Assembly (NCBI RefSeq): GCF_900119495.1
Contig: NZ_LT632435.1
Span: forward strand, 384,722 to 448,721
Reading direction: 5' to 3'
Source of the DNA: Arcanobacterium urinimassiliense
GTDB lineage: Bacteria > Actinomycetota > Actinomycetes > Actinomycetales > Actinomycetaceae
DNA length: 64,000 bases
Shown: positions 35,320-45,445 of the stretch, piece after piece
Layout of the letters: the number at the start of each line of letters is the position of its first letter
Numbering within the stretch: the first letter of the stretch is position 1
Program-made: the position numbers and the translations under genes
Notes under the pieces: generated by a model
Told to the model about the DNA's origin: nothing
Database searches by the model: none
What the model saw: only the letters and a program-made list of their open reading frames with translations

Positions 35320-36573
35320 TTAACTCTCTTCATCTGCTAGTACGGATAGGGAAATCTTCCCATCATAGAGAAGGGCAGCAATATGCATATCTGGTATTGC
35401 TTCAGCCTGGCGGCATAAAATTTCTCCACTATCTTTCTGTAGAATACTGTAGCCGCGTTTTAATGTAGAACTTGGGGACAAAGTCCGCAGTTTTGCTAAT
35501 TCGGCCCCAATCTGGGCATTTTCTTTAGTCAATATGTGTTCGCAGCTAGTGCGAATACGAAATAGTAAATTTTCTAAATGCTCGGCACGCGGAACCAATA
35601 AAGTCTGGAGCGGATCTTGCAGTATGGGATGGCTACGCAGCAGCAGCTGTTCATTTTCCGCTCGGGCGAGCTGGTTTTCCATAAGCTGCCGGCCTGCCGC
35701 GAGTGCCGTCTGTATTTTTTCGGTTTCTTCCGTTACATCTGGCACTACGCGCCGCGCTGCATCGGTAGGAGTGGATGCTCGTACATCTGCCACATAATCT
35801 AGGAGCGGATTATCGGTTTCGTGGCCAATAGCAGAAATTATTGGAGTGTGGGCTTGGGTGGCGGCGCGCACCAGCATTTCTTCGGAAAAAGGCAATAAAT
35901 CTTCCACCGATCCGCCGCCGCGCGTAATGATTATTACCTCTACTTCTTCCTGCGCATCGAGTTCCTGCAATGCCGCAGTGACTTCCGCAGCGCAAGATTT
36001 TCCTTGCACCGCCACTTCTCTAATTACGAATTGGGCAGATGGCCAACGGGCGGTGGCATTCACCAATACATCGTGTTTTGCTTTGGCGTTTCTTCCGCAG
36101 ATTAATCCGATGCGGCGCGGGAGAAAAGGGAGCGGCAGTTTTCGTTCTGGTGCGAAGAGGCCTTCGGCGGCGAGGCGTTGTTTCAGTTCGGCGATACGCG
36201 CCAAGAGATCGCCTAAACCGACCGGGCGCACTTCCCGGGCGAAAAGTGCAAAAGATCCATTTACTTCCCAGTAGTCCGGCTTCGCTAATACCACTACCCG
36301 CGCCCCCGCTGTGATATCTTTCGGTAGCCCGGAGCTAAAGATTTTCACCGGTATCGAAGCTTTTTCCTGTAAATCAGCTAGTTTAAAAAATTGTACTTTA
36401 GCACCTGGGCGCGGGGTGAATTCTACAATTTCTCCCTCTACCCAGCAGCCCGGCATCCGCGCAATATATTCGTGAATTTTTGCTGAAAGCAGACGCAAAG
36501 GCCACGGGTGCTCGGCGGTGGTTTGCATAGCGAGAGGTGGTAACCCAGCTGGAACCGGTACAGAAGTATTCAC
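35320..36573 (-). CDS. xseA: Exodeoxyribonuclease VII large subunit
   Basis: 417 residues. Degrades single-stranded DNA in both directions in repair. N-terminal OB fold ('WVEGEIVEFTPRPGAKVQFFKL'), then the nuclease core with 'IITRGGGSVEDLLPF' and 'ISAIGHETDNPLLDYVADVRASTPTDAA', then a coiled coil and C-terminal 'LKRGYSILQ'. All typical. First gene of the xseA-xseB-pfkB unit and divergent from ispH. Confidence 0.96.
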   Translation of the reverse strand: MNTSVPVPAGLPPLAMQTTAEHPWPLRLLSAKIHEYIARMPGCWVEGEIVEFTPRPGAKVQFFKLADLQEKASIPVKIFSSGLPKDITAGARVVVLAKPDYWEVNGSFALFAREVRPVGLGDLLARIAELKQRLAAEGLFAPERKLPLPFLPRRIGLICGRNAKAKHDVLVNATARWPSAQFVIREVAVQGKSCAAEVTAALQELDAQEEVEVIIITRGGGSVEDLLPFSEEMLVRAATQAHTPIISAIGHETDNPLLDYVADVRASTPTDAARRVVPDVTEETEKIQTALAAGRQLMENQLARAENEQLLLRSHPILQDPLQTLLVPRAEHLENLLFRIRTSCEHILTKENAQIGAELAKLRTLSPSSTLKRGYSILQKDSGEILCRQAEAIPDMHIAALLYDGKISLSVLADEES

Positions 36574-36705
36574 CCTTCTATTTTTACCTTAAAATAAGGC
36601 AGTAATCTTCTTCTTAGGCGGCAATCAAGAAGAGAAATACAGGAAACACTCCGGCAATAGTAGGCTAGAGGTAGATATTTGAAAATAAAGAGAGGGCAAT
36701 AAACT

Positions 36706-37800
36706 ATGAGTGCAGAAGAGATTTCTTTAGCGGGAGCTTCCGCTTTTCCCGCGGAGGTGCCTTCTGCTGGTTCAGCGCAGGAAAAGAAAATACTTCTCGC
36801 CACTCCGCGCGGTTACTGTGCGGGAGTGGATAGAGCAGTAGACGCCGTAGAAAAAGCTCTGGAACTCTACGGAGCCCCTATCTATGTGCGCAAAGAGATT
36901 GTACATAATAAATTCGTGGTAGAAACCCTCTCCCGCCGCGGAGCAATTTTTGTAAATGAAACAGATGAAGTCCCCGAAGGGGCTCGAGTAGTTTTTTCTG
37001 CCCACGGAGTGGCTCCGCTGGTACATAAACAGGCGGAAGCGCGTAACTTATTCACCATCGATGCCACTTGCCCATTAGTGACTAAAGTACATAAGCAAGC
37101 TATTCGTTTTGCTGATTCTGATTACGATATTCTTCTCATTGGGCACGAAGGCCACGAAGAAGTAGAAGGTACTCAGGGGGAAGCTCCTGAACATATTCAA
37201 GTGGTAAATGGCCCAGCAGATGTAGATAAAGTGCAGGTACGTGATGAAAACCGAGTGGTTTGGATATCGCAGACTACGCTTTCGGTAGATGAAACCATGA
37301 AGATAGTGGAGCTATTGCGGAAAAAGTTTCCGAATCTGATTGATCCACCTTCCGGAGATATTTGCTACGCTACGCAAAACCGGCAGGGAGCGGTAAAAGA
37401 GCTAGCCGCCAAATCGGAAGTAGTGATAGTAGTCGGTTCCGCCAATTCCTCTAATTCAGTGCGGCTGCGGGAAGTTGCTTTAGAAGCTGGAGCTAAGCGC
37501 GCCTACCGAGTGGATAAAGCAGACGAATTACAAGCGGAGTGGTTCGCGGGAGTGCAAGCAGTAGGAGTCACCTCGGGAGCTTCCGTACCAGAGATACTCG
37601 TGCGTGAAGTGCTAGAGCACCTGCAAGAACTCGGCTATAGTGCCATAGAGAATATAAAGACGGTGCAGGAAGATGTACGTTTTTCTTTGCCGAAAAATTT
37701 ACGGGCAGATTTACAACGCGCCGGAGTGCAAGTAGATAAACCACATCGCCCGCGCGCCAAGGGAGTGGAAATATCTAATGCGCGCAATGCGCCGCTGTAG
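36706..37800 (+). CDS. ispH: 4-hydroxy-3-methylbut-2-enyl diphosphate reductase
   Basis: Last step of the non-mevalonate isoprenoid pathway, giving IPP and DMAPP. 364 residues. The three Fe-S cysteines are in [15 protein letters not shown] and [11 protein letters not shown]; 'NSSNSVRL' and the histidines in 'EIVHNKFVV' and 'FSAHGVAP' are also present. N-terminal extension of about 28 residues before the core. It supplies precursors for the uppS product. Confidence 0.96.
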   Translation: MSAEEISLAGASAFPAEVPSAGSAQEKKILLATPRGYCAGVDRAVDAVEKALELYGAPIYVRKEIVHNKFVVETLSRRGAIFVNETDEVPEGARVVFSAHGVAPLVHKQAEARNLFTIDATCPLVTKVHKQAIRFADSDYDILLIGHEGHEEVEGTQGEAPEHIQVVNGPADVDKVQVRDENRVVWISQTTLSVDETMKIVELLRKKFPNLIDPPSGDICYATQNRQGAVKELAAKSEVVIVVGSANSSNSVRLREVALEAGAKRAYRVDKADELQAEWFAGVQAVGVTSGASVPEILVREVLEHLQELGYSAIENIKTVQEDVRFSLPKNLRADLQRAGVQVDKPHRPRAKGVEISNARNAPL

Positions 37801-37811
37801 AGATTATAGAT

Positions 37812-37866
37812 TAAGGATTACGGGGTAGGGATTACGGGGTAGGGATTACGGGGTAGGGATTACAGA
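37812..37866. repeat. 14-bp tandem repeats
   Basis: Three and a half head-to-tail copies of GGGATTACGGGGTA between the convergent ispH and rmuC genes. The same unit length (14 bp) occurs at 28067 with a different sequence. Confidence 0.9.
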
Positions 37867-37871
37867 GATAT

Positions 37872-39101
37872 TCACTGTGATTCCGGAGGTAAAAAATTAT
37901 CGGTATTGATTAGGCGAGTTTGCGATTTCTCGCTGGCAATTGGCGGTAGATAATCGGGTAGTTTTGCGGTGGAATCTCCGAGGGCAGAAAATTTACGTGC
38001 CGTCACTAGCACTCGCGATTCTAAAGAAGCTACTGCATTATTATATAGCTCTACCGAATTACCCAGGTGGTATCCCAGCTTCTGTAGATATTCCACCATC
38101 TTTGCCAAACGCTCTACCAAGGTACGCCCTAGTTCTACAATTTCTTTTGCTTCCGCATTGATCGCTGCCGTGCTCCACACCGAAGCTACTGCTTTTAGTA
38201 AAGCTAGTAATGAACTTGGAGAAGTGAGCAATACTCCGGCGCGCATAGCATCTTCTAGGAGGGTAGCGTCTGCCATAACTGCCTGCGATAGCAGAGCTTC
38301 GGAAGGAAGAAAAAGTACCGTGATTTGCGGTGAATCTGGAAAATCACCTGGATAATTTCGCTTTTTTAGTTCGTTGATGTGGCCACGTAAAGCCTTGACG
38401 TGCTTTGCTAGAAGTTCATTTTTTTGCGCTTCGGTGCCTATCTCCGGCAGGGCTTGTGCTTGGAGATAGGAAGTGAGTGGGACTTTTGCATCTATAGGTA
38501 GGTGCACATTTCCCGGTAGGTGTACCAGCACATCGGGGCGCTGTTTCGAATTAGTTTTTTCTGATTTTCCGGCTTGACCGGGAGAGGTGAAATTACCACT
38601 ACTCTTTTGAACTGCAAAATCTACGTGTTCTAACATTCCGGCCGCTTCGATAATACGGCGTAGTTGTATTTCTCCCCAATTGCCGCGCGCAGAATTAGAC
38701 TGTAGAGCACCCCGCAAGGCATTAGCTGTACGAAAAATTTCGTTATTTGTCTGAGCGCTTAGTTCGAGCTGCTTCAACACTTTTGCATCTTGGGCAGCAG
38801 TGTATTCATTTAGGCTATGTACCCGCTGGCTAACTTCCCGCAATTGCTCGTAAATTGGCTCTAAGCGTTGGACTACCCCGATATCAGCTTTAGTGCGGGC
38901 TTCTAAACTGCGTTTTTCTATTTCTAACTGCTCGAGTTTTCCGCTGAGGCGAATTTGCTCTTGCTGGCTGGCTTGCAGCTGCCGCTGTAAATGTGCATTT
39001 GCCTGTGCAGTATGGAGCTTTCCGCCTAAGAATCCGAGCGTTACGCCGCAGAGGAGGGCAAAAATTAATACAAATCCAAGGAAACCAATACTTATTTGCA
39101 T
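37872..39101 (-). CDS. rmuC: DNA recombination protein RmuC
   Basis: 409 residues. N-terminal membrane helix (IGFLGFVLIFALLCGVTLGF), a coiled coil (about 30-120), then the RmuC nuclease-like core with 'ARGNWGEIQLRRIIEAAGM', 'RPDVLVHLPGN' and 'HLPIDAKVPL'. The E. coli relative limits rearrangements between inverted repeats; biochemical activity is not well defined. Standalone, divergent from ychF. Confidence 0.92.
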   Translation of the reverse strand: MQISIGFLGFVLIFALLCGVTLGFLGGKLHTAQANAHLQRQLQASQQEQIRLSGKLEQLEIEKRSLEARTKADIGVVQRLEPIYEQLREVSQRVHSLNEYTAAQDAKVLKQLELSAQTNNEIFRTANALRGALQSNSARGNWGEIQLRRIIEAAGMLEHVDFAVQKSSGNFTSPGQAGKSEKTNSKQRPDVLVHLPGNVHLPIDAKVPLTSYLQAQALPEIGTEAQKNELLAKHVKALRGHINELKKRNYPGDFPDSPQITVLFLPSEALLSQAVMADATLLEDAMRAGVLLTSPSSLLALLKAVASVWSTAAINAEAKEIVELGRTLVERLAKMVEYLQKLGYHLGNSVELYNNAVASLESRVLVTARKFSALGDSTAKLPDYLPPIASEKSQTRLINTDNFLPPESQ

Positions 39102-39208
39102 ATTTCTATCGTAGAGAGCAGCTCCGAAAAATTTTTTGCATCAGTTTGCACCAGTTTGCGCTGCCGCCTCCATTTCGGAAAACTGCTTGCGGGCACTAGA
39201 ATACCTAT

Positions 39209-40285
39209 GTGGCTTTAACAATAGGTATTGCGGGACTCCCGAATGTAGGAAAATCGACTCTTTTTAATGCTCTTACGCGTGCTACGGTATTGGCGGCAAA
39301 TTATCCTTTTGCCACTATCGAGCCGAATATCGGAATCGTGCCTTTGCCCGATGCGCGCCTGGCAAAACTGGCGGAGCTATTTTCCTCCCAGAAAGTAGTG
39401 CCGGCTACGGTGTCTTTCGTAGATATCGCGGGGATTGTGCGGGGAGCTTCGGAAGGGGAAGGGCTCGGAAATCAATTCTTGGCTAATATCCGCGAAGCAA
39501 ATGCGATATGCCTCGTCACCCGCGCTTTCCAAGATCCCGACGTCACCCATGTGGATGGAAAAGTAGATCCGGAATCAGATATCGATACTATTTTGACGGA
39601 GTTGATTCTCGCCGATATTCAAACTCTGGAAAAGCAGCTCCCCCGGTTAGAAAAAGAGCGTACCGGGAAAAAGATAGCTCCGGAAGTGGTAGAAACGGCG
39701 CGGGCGGCTTTAGATATTCTCGCGGCCGGGCGCCCCGTGCGAGGAGAAGAGCTCGACCCAGATATCTTGGCCACTTTCCAGCTGATGACGGCGAAGCCGA
39801 TTATTTACGTATTTAATATGGACGATGCCGGTTTGGCAGATAGTGATTTGCAGGCAGAATTGCGCGCGTTGGTGGCGCCGGCGGAAGCAATTTTCTTAGA
39901 TGCACAGTTCGAGGCCGAACTGGTGGAATTGGAAGAAGACGAAGCGCGTGAAATGCTCGAAGAATCTGGGCAAAGCGAATCCGGATTAGATAAATTGGCG
40001 CGGGTAGGCTTCCACACCTTGGGATTACAAACCTTCTTGACGGCCGGCGAAAAGGAATCTCGCGCTTGGACTATTCATAAAGGTTGGACGGCTCCGCAGG
40101 CTGCGGGAGTAATTCACACTGATTTTGAGCGGGGCTTCATCAAGGCAGAAGTAGTTTCTTATACCGATTTAATCTCCTACGGCTCCCTCAATGAATGCCG
40201 GGCACACGGAAAAATCCGGATGGAAGGTAAAGACTACGTAATGCAAGACGGCGACGTAGTGGAGTTTCGTTTCAATGTAACCTGA
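39209..40285 (+). CDS. ychF: Ribosome-binding ATPase YchF, 3' end supplied by the inserted element
   Basis: 358 residues. ATPase of the Obg family that binds ribosomes and is redox-regulated. GLPNVGKST (P loop), '[20 protein letters not shown]', 'FNMDD' and the C-terminal TGS-like domain ending '[12 protein letters not shown]' are all present. Start is GTG at 39209. Family members normally end in FNV; here a Thr follows. The native end, VEFRFNV then stop, is found at 54963-54986. So the last codons of this copy come from the mobile element. The protein remains essentially full length. Confidence 0.95.
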   Translation: MALTIGIAGLPNVGKSTLFNALTRATVLAANYPFATIEPNIGIVPLPDARLAKLAELFSSQKVVPATVSFVDIAGIVRGASEGEGLGNQFLANIREANAICLVTRAFQDPDVTHVDGKVDPESDIDTILTELILADIQTLEKQLPRLEKERTGKKIAPEVVETARAALDILAAGRPVRGEELDPDILATFQLMTAKPIIYVFNMDDAGLADSDLQAELRALVAPAEAIFLDAQFEAELVELEEDEAREMLEESGQSESGLDKLARVGFHTLGLQTFLTAGEKESRAWTIHKGWTAPQAAGVIHTDFERGFIKAEVVSYTDLISYGSLNECRAHGKIRMEGKDYVMQDGDVVEFRFNVT

Positions 40286-40290
40286 GGCGC
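40245..40290 (+). other. Left attachment site (attL) within the ychF 3' end
   Basis: Junction between chromosome and element. The codons from GTG (40259) to the stop at 40285 encode VEFRFNVT, and every shared codon differs at its third base from the stranded native copy at 54963. Crossover therefore lies at or just before 40259-40260; the dinucleotide GT is shared by both ends. The integrase ATG is 20 bp after the ychF stop. Confidence 0.8.
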
Positions 40291-40305
40291 GCTAGTGTTA
40301 GCGGC

Positions 40306-41817
40306 ATGACAACACGTGCTGCTATTTACCTCCGTATCTCGCTCGATGCTGCCATGGACGGCCTCGCCATCGACCGGCAGCGCCAGGACTGCGAAGCCCT
40401 TGCCGAGCAACGCGGCTGGGACGTCGTGCATACCTACGTCGATCAGTCGATCTCCGCGTCGAAGAAGGACGTGGACCGCCCCGACTACGACGCGATGGTG
40501 GCGTCCTTTGAGCGCGGCGAGATCGACGCGATCATTTGCTGGGACCTCGACCGCCTCACACGGCAGCCCTGGCAGCTCGAAGAGTGGATCGACAGGGCAG
40601 AGGAGCAGGGGCTGAAACTCGTCACTGCGAACGGTGATGCTGACCTTGCCACCGACGGCGGCAGAATGTACGCGCGCATCAAAGCAGCCGTGGCACGCGG
40701 CGAGATCGAGCGAAAGAGCATGCGCCAGTCTCGTGCGCAACAGCAACGCGCCGAGCAGGGCCGCTGGTACTCCGGCGGTGTGCGCCCTATCGGCTACACC
40801 TCCACCGGCGAGATCATTCCATCCGAAGCCGCCGCCGTGCTCGGTATGTTCCGCGCTGTCGAGAGGGGCAACTCCATGCGCGACATTGCGCGCGCCTTAT
40901 CTGGGGTCGATCAACCGGGCTTGCCGGATATCCCGACCACGCCGCGCCATATGTACACCGTGGTCACAGAGCGCAACGCTCGACGCCGCGCTGAAGGCCA
41001 GGAAGAAAAGCCGGTTCCCGACGCGCAGCCGTGGGCCTACACGTCGTTGCACTCGATCCTGCGCAACCCCGTGTATGCGGGTTACTCCACTTATAAGAAG
41101 GCCAAGCGCAAAGGCGTGAAGAACAAATACCGCCGTGTCACGCATATCGTCCGCGACCCCGATACCGGCGAGCCGGTGAAAGGGCAGTGGGAGCCGATCG
41201 TCACACCCGATCTGTGGTGGCGCGTGCAGAACGTGCTCGATGATCCCGACCGGCTGACCAACAAGGAGCGGCGTAATACTCGCCGCCATCTTGGCTCGGG
41301 TCTGTATGTCTGCGACGAGTGTGGCAATCCCGTGCGCACGCATGCCGACCGCTACCGCTGCGCCGCCTGTGGCTTAGTGCGCACGCATAGCGTCGATGAT
41401 TTTGTGCTCGCCGTGATCCGCGCCCGCCTTGGTCGTGACGACCTAGCAGACCTGTTGCCGACTGCGGATGACGACGAGGTCGACGCCATCGACGACGAAC
41501 TCGCTGAGCTTCGCGCAAAGCTCGCCCGCGTCCAGGCTGACTACGACGAGGAGCTTATCGAGGCCCGTGACCTCAAGCGCGCGCGAAACCGTTATGAGCC
41601 GCAGATCGAGAAACTCGAAACGCGCCGTGCCCGCCTTGCTGGCGCATCGGCGCTGCTCGACACAACCGGCTACGCCTCGCCCGTGGACGCCTTCGACAAC
41701 GCAGAGCTTGCCGTGCAGCGCCGTGTCATCAACACCCTGTGCCAGGTGCGCCTGCGCCGTGGCGTGCGCGGAAGCAAGACCTTTAACCCCGAATCAGTCC
41801 AGATCGTGTGGAACTAG
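40306..41817 (+). CDS. Large serine recombinase (integrase)
   Basis: 503 residues. Catalytic Ser12 in AAIYLRISLD; the resolvase domain continues through 'IICWDLDRLTRQPWQLE' and 'RIKAAVARGEIERKS'. Then comes the recombinase domain ('GGVRPIGYT...' to 'HSILRNPVYAGYSTYKK'), a zinc ribbon (CDEC...CAAC near 341-361) and a coiled coil (about 390-450), the layout of phiC31-type integrases. It lies directly beside attL, as such genes usually do, and is the likely agent of insertion into ychF. Confidence 0.95.
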   Translation: MTTRAAIYLRISLDAAMDGLAIDRQRQDCEALAEQRGWDVVHTYVDQSISASKKDVDRPDYDAMVASFERGEIDAIICWDLDRLTRQPWQLEEWIDRAEEQGLKLVTANGDADLATDGGRMYARIKAAVARGEIERKSMRQSRAQQQRAEQGRWYSGGVRPIGYTSTGEIIPSEAAAVLGMFRAVERGNSMRDIARALSGVDQPGLPDIPTTPRHMYTVVTERNARRRAEGQEEKPVPDAQPWAYTSLHSILRNPVYAGYSTYKKAKRKGVKNKYRRVTHIVRDPDTGEPVKGQWEPIVTPDLWWRVQNVLDDPDRLTNKERRNTRRHLGSGLYVCDECGNPVRTHADRYRCAACGLVRTHSVDDFVLAVIRARLGRDDLADLLPTADDDEVDAIDDELAELRAKLARVQADYDEELIEARDLKRARNRYEPQIEKLETRRARLAGASALLDTTGYASPVDAFDNAELAVQRRVINTLCQVRLRRGVRGSKTFNPESVQIVWN

Positions 41818-42167
41818 GTTGCAGTGTGTGACACGTCAACAATCGCGCGCATGTGCTGCGACGCGCGACGCTCCTACGAAGGAACGCCACGGAGCCGGCA
41901 GTTCGGGGGAGATCTGCCTTCGTGTATCGGGGGTGACACTGCTCAACCGTGGCGTTCGGGGAAAGTATTACACGACTGTTTCCACCCCGCATGTCGAGCG
42001 CCGAAAGCAAGAACCCGGGTTGTACGGTAGCGGTAATTTGCGTTTTTGTTACACGCCGCGTTTCACGCAACGATCCCGGGCGGCTTCGCATCCTGCCATG
42101 TGTACATCGTTACATCTCAGGGGCGAGATGTGGAGGATCGGCCAGACTTGGATAGGGAGTGCCCGCA
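41818..42167. other. Noncoding region with inverted repeats
   Basis: 350 bp between integrase and restriction gene. An 11-bp inverted repeat (GAACGCCACGG/CCGTGGCGTTC, 41882-41892 and 41947-41957) encloses about 54 bp. A second structure pairs CCCGGG at about 42014 and 42077 with an inner TTGCGT/ACGCAA. The motif TGACAC appears near both ends. Probably regulatory for the methylase; no gene is supported. Confidence 0.5.
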
Positions 42168-44023
42168 TGGCAAACGAGCGGATTACAGAAGACTTAGTCG
42201 ATGAAAAGCTCCGCAACCTCGGATATTACGAGGATGCAGAGAAGATCATCGTTGAGAAGCAGCAATCCGCCATTGAGCTGGTTCGCAAGTCTTTGTCGAA
42301 GGCGTCGAAAACTGGCGGCGGCGGTGGTGGTTTCCCGGAGTTCATCATCACTGCCCCCGACACCCCCGACATGATCGTGGTTATCGAGTGCAAGGCAGAG
42401 ACACGTTGGCACGAGTCGGAAAATCGTGATCGCCCTAAAGACTTCGCGGTTGACGGTGTTCTGCACTACGCAAGTTTTCTGACACACAAATACACCGTGA
42501 TCTCGATTGCAGTCTCGGGCACGCCTGCACATAGTGAATGGTCCTTCTTTGTCACCACCAAAGGAGAGAAGGAAGCACGCCCGCTTAAGGCCCCGAGCGG
42601 TGCAGCGATTACCGAACTTGTCAGCCTTGATGACCTCATTACCGCCGCATCGTTCGATCCTTCTGTTCAGGCAAAGCGAACAAAAGACCTCATTTCGTTC
42701 TCTCAGGAAATGCACGCTTTCATGAGGGATGAAGCGGAGCTAGAAGAGAAAGAGAAGCCTCTCGCCGTCGCGGGTAGCCTAATCGCGCTCAACGACCCTG
42801 TCTTTGCAAAGACCTACGAAGCATATGGTGCGAAAGACTTGCCCGACTTCTGGATGCAAACGATCCAGAAAGTCATCGGGTCTGCGCAAATCCCGTTCGC
42901 CAAGATAACGAACATGACCCAGCCGTTTACTGGCATCCAAGTGCACCCAGAGCTGGGTAAAGCTACCAAAGCCTATCCGCAGGGCTTGTTACACGAAATC
43001 GTGACCCTGCTTGCGGAGAAGGTGCTGCCCTTTATCACCGTTTATCACGACTTCGACGTTGTGGGAGCTTTCTACGGTGAGTTCCTGAAGTACACAGGCG
43101 GTGACGGCAAAGGGTTGGGGATTGTACTCACGCCGAAGCACATCACTGAGCTGTTTAGCCTGCTTGCCAACGTCGATAAGGACAGCATCGTGCTTGACAC
43201 CTGCGCTGGTACTGGAGGCTTCCTAATCTCGGCAATGAACCAGATGGTCCGTACTGCGATCACGCAAGACGAGATTGAGTCGATCAAGAAAAACCAACTG
43301 ATCGGCGTCGAACAAAACCCGAGCATGTACGCCCTAGCGGCTTCAAACATGATCCTGCGCGGTGACGGGAAGGCCAACCTCTACCAAGGGTCTTGTTTTG
43401 ACACCGCCATCACCAAAGGCGTCAAGTCCCACAAAGCGACAGTTGGTTTGATTAACCCGCCTTACGCCAAAACTAAGGAAGACCTGCACGAGCTGCGATT
43501 CGTGGAACACATGCTTGATTGTCTCACTCCCGGGGCGATCGGTATTGCCATTGTCCCTATCTCGTGCGCAACTGCGCCTAGCATCCGCAAGCGCAGCCTC
43601 CTGAAGAACCACACACTGGAAGCAGTCATGTCAATGCCACCGGAAGTCTTTTACCCGGTTGGTGTCGTCACTTGTGTGATGGTGTTTACTGCACACATTC
43701 CACATGAAAGATCTGACCGGAAAAGCTGGTTTGGTTATTGGCGCGAAGACGGGTTCGTCAAAATTAAGAATCTCGGCCGCGTCGATCGAAATGGAACCTG
43801 GCCAGAGATACGCGACCACTGGGTTGAGATGTTCCGTAATCGAGAAGTCAAGCCTGGTGAATCTGTCATGCAAAAGGTGGATGCCGAGGATGAATGGGTC
43901 GCGGAAGCTTACATGGAAACGGACTACTCGACTCTTACCCAGTCGGACTTCGAGAAGGTCCTTCTCGACTACGCACTGTTCACCTTGCGCGGGGTCGATA
44001 TCGAAGAAGGCGGGGACGCGTGA
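42168..44023 (+). CDS. Fused restriction nuclease/N6-adenine methyltransferase (BcgI-like, type IIB or I-like)
   Basis: 617 residues from the ATG at 42168; the open frame extends upstream but without coding sense. N-terminal PD-(D/E)xK-type nuclease core with Asp68 and E74-C-K76 (PDMIVVIECKAE). The gamma-type methyltransferase follows: motif I DTCAGTGGF near residue 343 and motif IV NPPY near 430. Nuclease and methylase in one chain, with a separate specificity gene, is the BcgI arrangement. Those enzymes cut on both sides of their site. The stop overlaps the GTG of the next gene. Confidence 0.85.
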
Positions 44024-45000
44024 CTCGCCAACCTTTAGGTGACCTATTTCATGTTGAGTACGGAAACAAACTCGACATGAACAAGATGACACCAACCGAT
44101 CCACGGACAGGCATCGCATTTGTAGGACGAGTGGGTGGCCTGAACGGAAAATCAGGTGTCTCCGGGTACGTCGAGGCACTACCTGACCTGACCCCTTATC
44201 CCACAGGTTTAATCACAGTTGCCCTCGGAGGGTCGCGACTGCTGTCTTCCTATGTTCAGCAGCGCCCGTTCTATACAGCTCAGAACGTGGCAGTCCTTCG
44301 TCCAAAGCGAGACACCATGAGTCTCAACGAGCGTCTCTTCTACGCGATGTGTATTCGCAAGAACGCCTTTCGTTATAGCGCTTTCGGAAGGGAAGCAAAC
44401 CGCACTCTAGCGACTATTGAGGTTCCCACCGAGATACCCGATTGGGTCGAAATTAGTGAGGTTCCGACTCATGAGGGGCTTCGGGCAGCTACAGGCGATC
44501 CCGTGGCTTTGACCGACCCCAGTGGCTGGTGCGATTTCCCGATAGAACAGCTATTTGAGATCAAGAAGGGTAAGCGAGTCACCAAAGCAAATAGGCAACC
44601 GGGAACAACACGTTTCATAGGTGCTTCGGACAGTAACAATGGGATTACCGATTGGAGCGCGCTTGAACCACTCTTCCCCGCAGGGACCATCACAGTTCCC
44701 TACAACGGATCGGTTGGTTATTCCTTCTACCAGGATCAACCGTACTTCGCCTCAGACGACATTCAGGTGTTAATCCCTAAACAAGAAGTGTCCTACTGGG
44801 CAATGCTGTTCATCTCAACCATGATTCGTCACGAGAAGGACCGATTCACGTATGGGTATAAGTGGAATTTGGCTCGAATGAGGAAGATGACACTTCGGTT
44901 GCCAGCTGCACCAACCGGGAAGCCTGACTGGGATTACATGGAAGGCTTTATGCAAGGATTACCGTTTTCTGCCGCGATCACTGGTGAGGTGGGTGTCTAA
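44020..45000 (+). CDS. Restriction-modification specificity subunit
   Basis: 326 residues from GTG 44020, overlapping the methylase stop (GTGA). Two similar halves, each with an HsdS-like target-recognition pattern: 'LGDLFHVEYGNKLDMNKM...' and 'IEQLFEIKKGKRVTKANRQPGTTRFIGASDSNNGIT'. Each half ends in a helical spacer segment. The second-half 'G.I.VPYNGSVGYSFYQDQPYFASDDI' is close to BcgI-B-type subunits. It sets the DNA sequence recognised by the fused enzyme. Confidence 0.85.
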   Translation: MTRQPLGDLFHVEYGNKLDMNKMTPTDPRTGIAFVGRVGGLNGKSGVSGYVEALPDLTPYPTGLITVALGGSRLLSSYVQQRPFYTAQNVAVLRPKRDTMSLNERLFYAMCIRKNAFRYSAFGREANRTLATIEVPTEIPDWVEISEVPTHEGLRAATGDPVALTDPSGWCDFPIEQLFEIKKGKRVTKANRQPGTTRFIGASDSNNGITDWSALEPLFPAGTITVPYNGSVGYSFYQDQPYFASDDIQVLIPKQEVSYWAMLFISTMIRHEKDRFTYGYKWNLARMRKMTLRLPAAPTGKPDWDYMEGFMQGLPFSAAITGEVGV

Positions 45001-45002
45001 CG

Positions 45003-45275
45003 CTCATCGGTTACGCCTACGTTCCAACCTCCAAGCAGAGACAGTAGCTCGACACTCAGCGTGACCTTCTTGTCCAGCGCACCCGTGAGGGCGTGGCGCA
45101 CGCCCGCGCCCAGGGCAGGGTCGCCGGCCCCAAACCGAAGCTCGACCAAAAACAAGCCCAGATCGCCAAGGAGCTTATTGAGGGCGGCAAGTCCGTCAGT
45201 GCAGTAGCCAGGACATTCAACGTCTCGCGGCCGACGATCTATCGCGCTCTCAAGCGCATCGAAGCCGACGCCTAA
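45003..45275 (+). pseudogene. Decayed small serine recombinase (resolvase/invertase)
   Basis: The frame begins LIGYAYVPTSKQRQ, matching the resolvase start (IGYARVST..Q), then meets a TAG. After LDTQRDLL it jumps to 'RTREGVAHARAQGRVAGPKP', the region that follows the catalytic domain in intact enzymes. About 100 residues including the core of the active site are missing. The C-terminal HTH (VSAVARTFNVSRPTIYRALKR) survives and could be read alone from 45093. Relic of an earlier transposon. Confidence 0.75.
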
Positions 45276-45284
45276 GCACAGGCT

Positions 45285-45428
45285 GCGTCGCTAGCGCTCG
45301 CACCCGGCGAGAAGGCACCAGGCTGCGCTAGCGACGCCCGGCGCACAAAGGCACTGTACTGCTGGGATACGCCTGCGACCGGCAGAGCCGGGCCGAATAC
45401 GGGATTGCCCACGTACACCCCGTATTCG
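45285..45428. repeat. Two long inverted repeats upstream of the DUF4192 gene
   Basis: A perfect 13-bp inverted repeat (GCGTCGCTAGCGC/GCGCTAGCGACGC, 45285-45297 and 45325-45337) and a perfect 10-bp one (CGAATACGGG/CCCGTATTCG, 45394-45403 and 45419-45428). The second ends 17 bp before the DUF4192 start and just before its ribosome site, so it may control translation or act as a terminator-like leader. Confidence 0.8.
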
Positions 45429-45445
45429 TGCAAAGGAGCACTGCC

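Noticed and set aside
40306..41817. Idea that the integrase disrupted trpA downstream of trpB
   Set aside because: The stranded ychF tail lies 14 bp from the trpB stop, so there was no room for trpA between them before insertion.
41468..42167. N-terminal extension of the methylase frame through the integrase gene
   Set aside because: Translation is an out-of-frame shadow of the integrase (Ser/Arg/Thr-rich); coding sense begins at ATG 42168.
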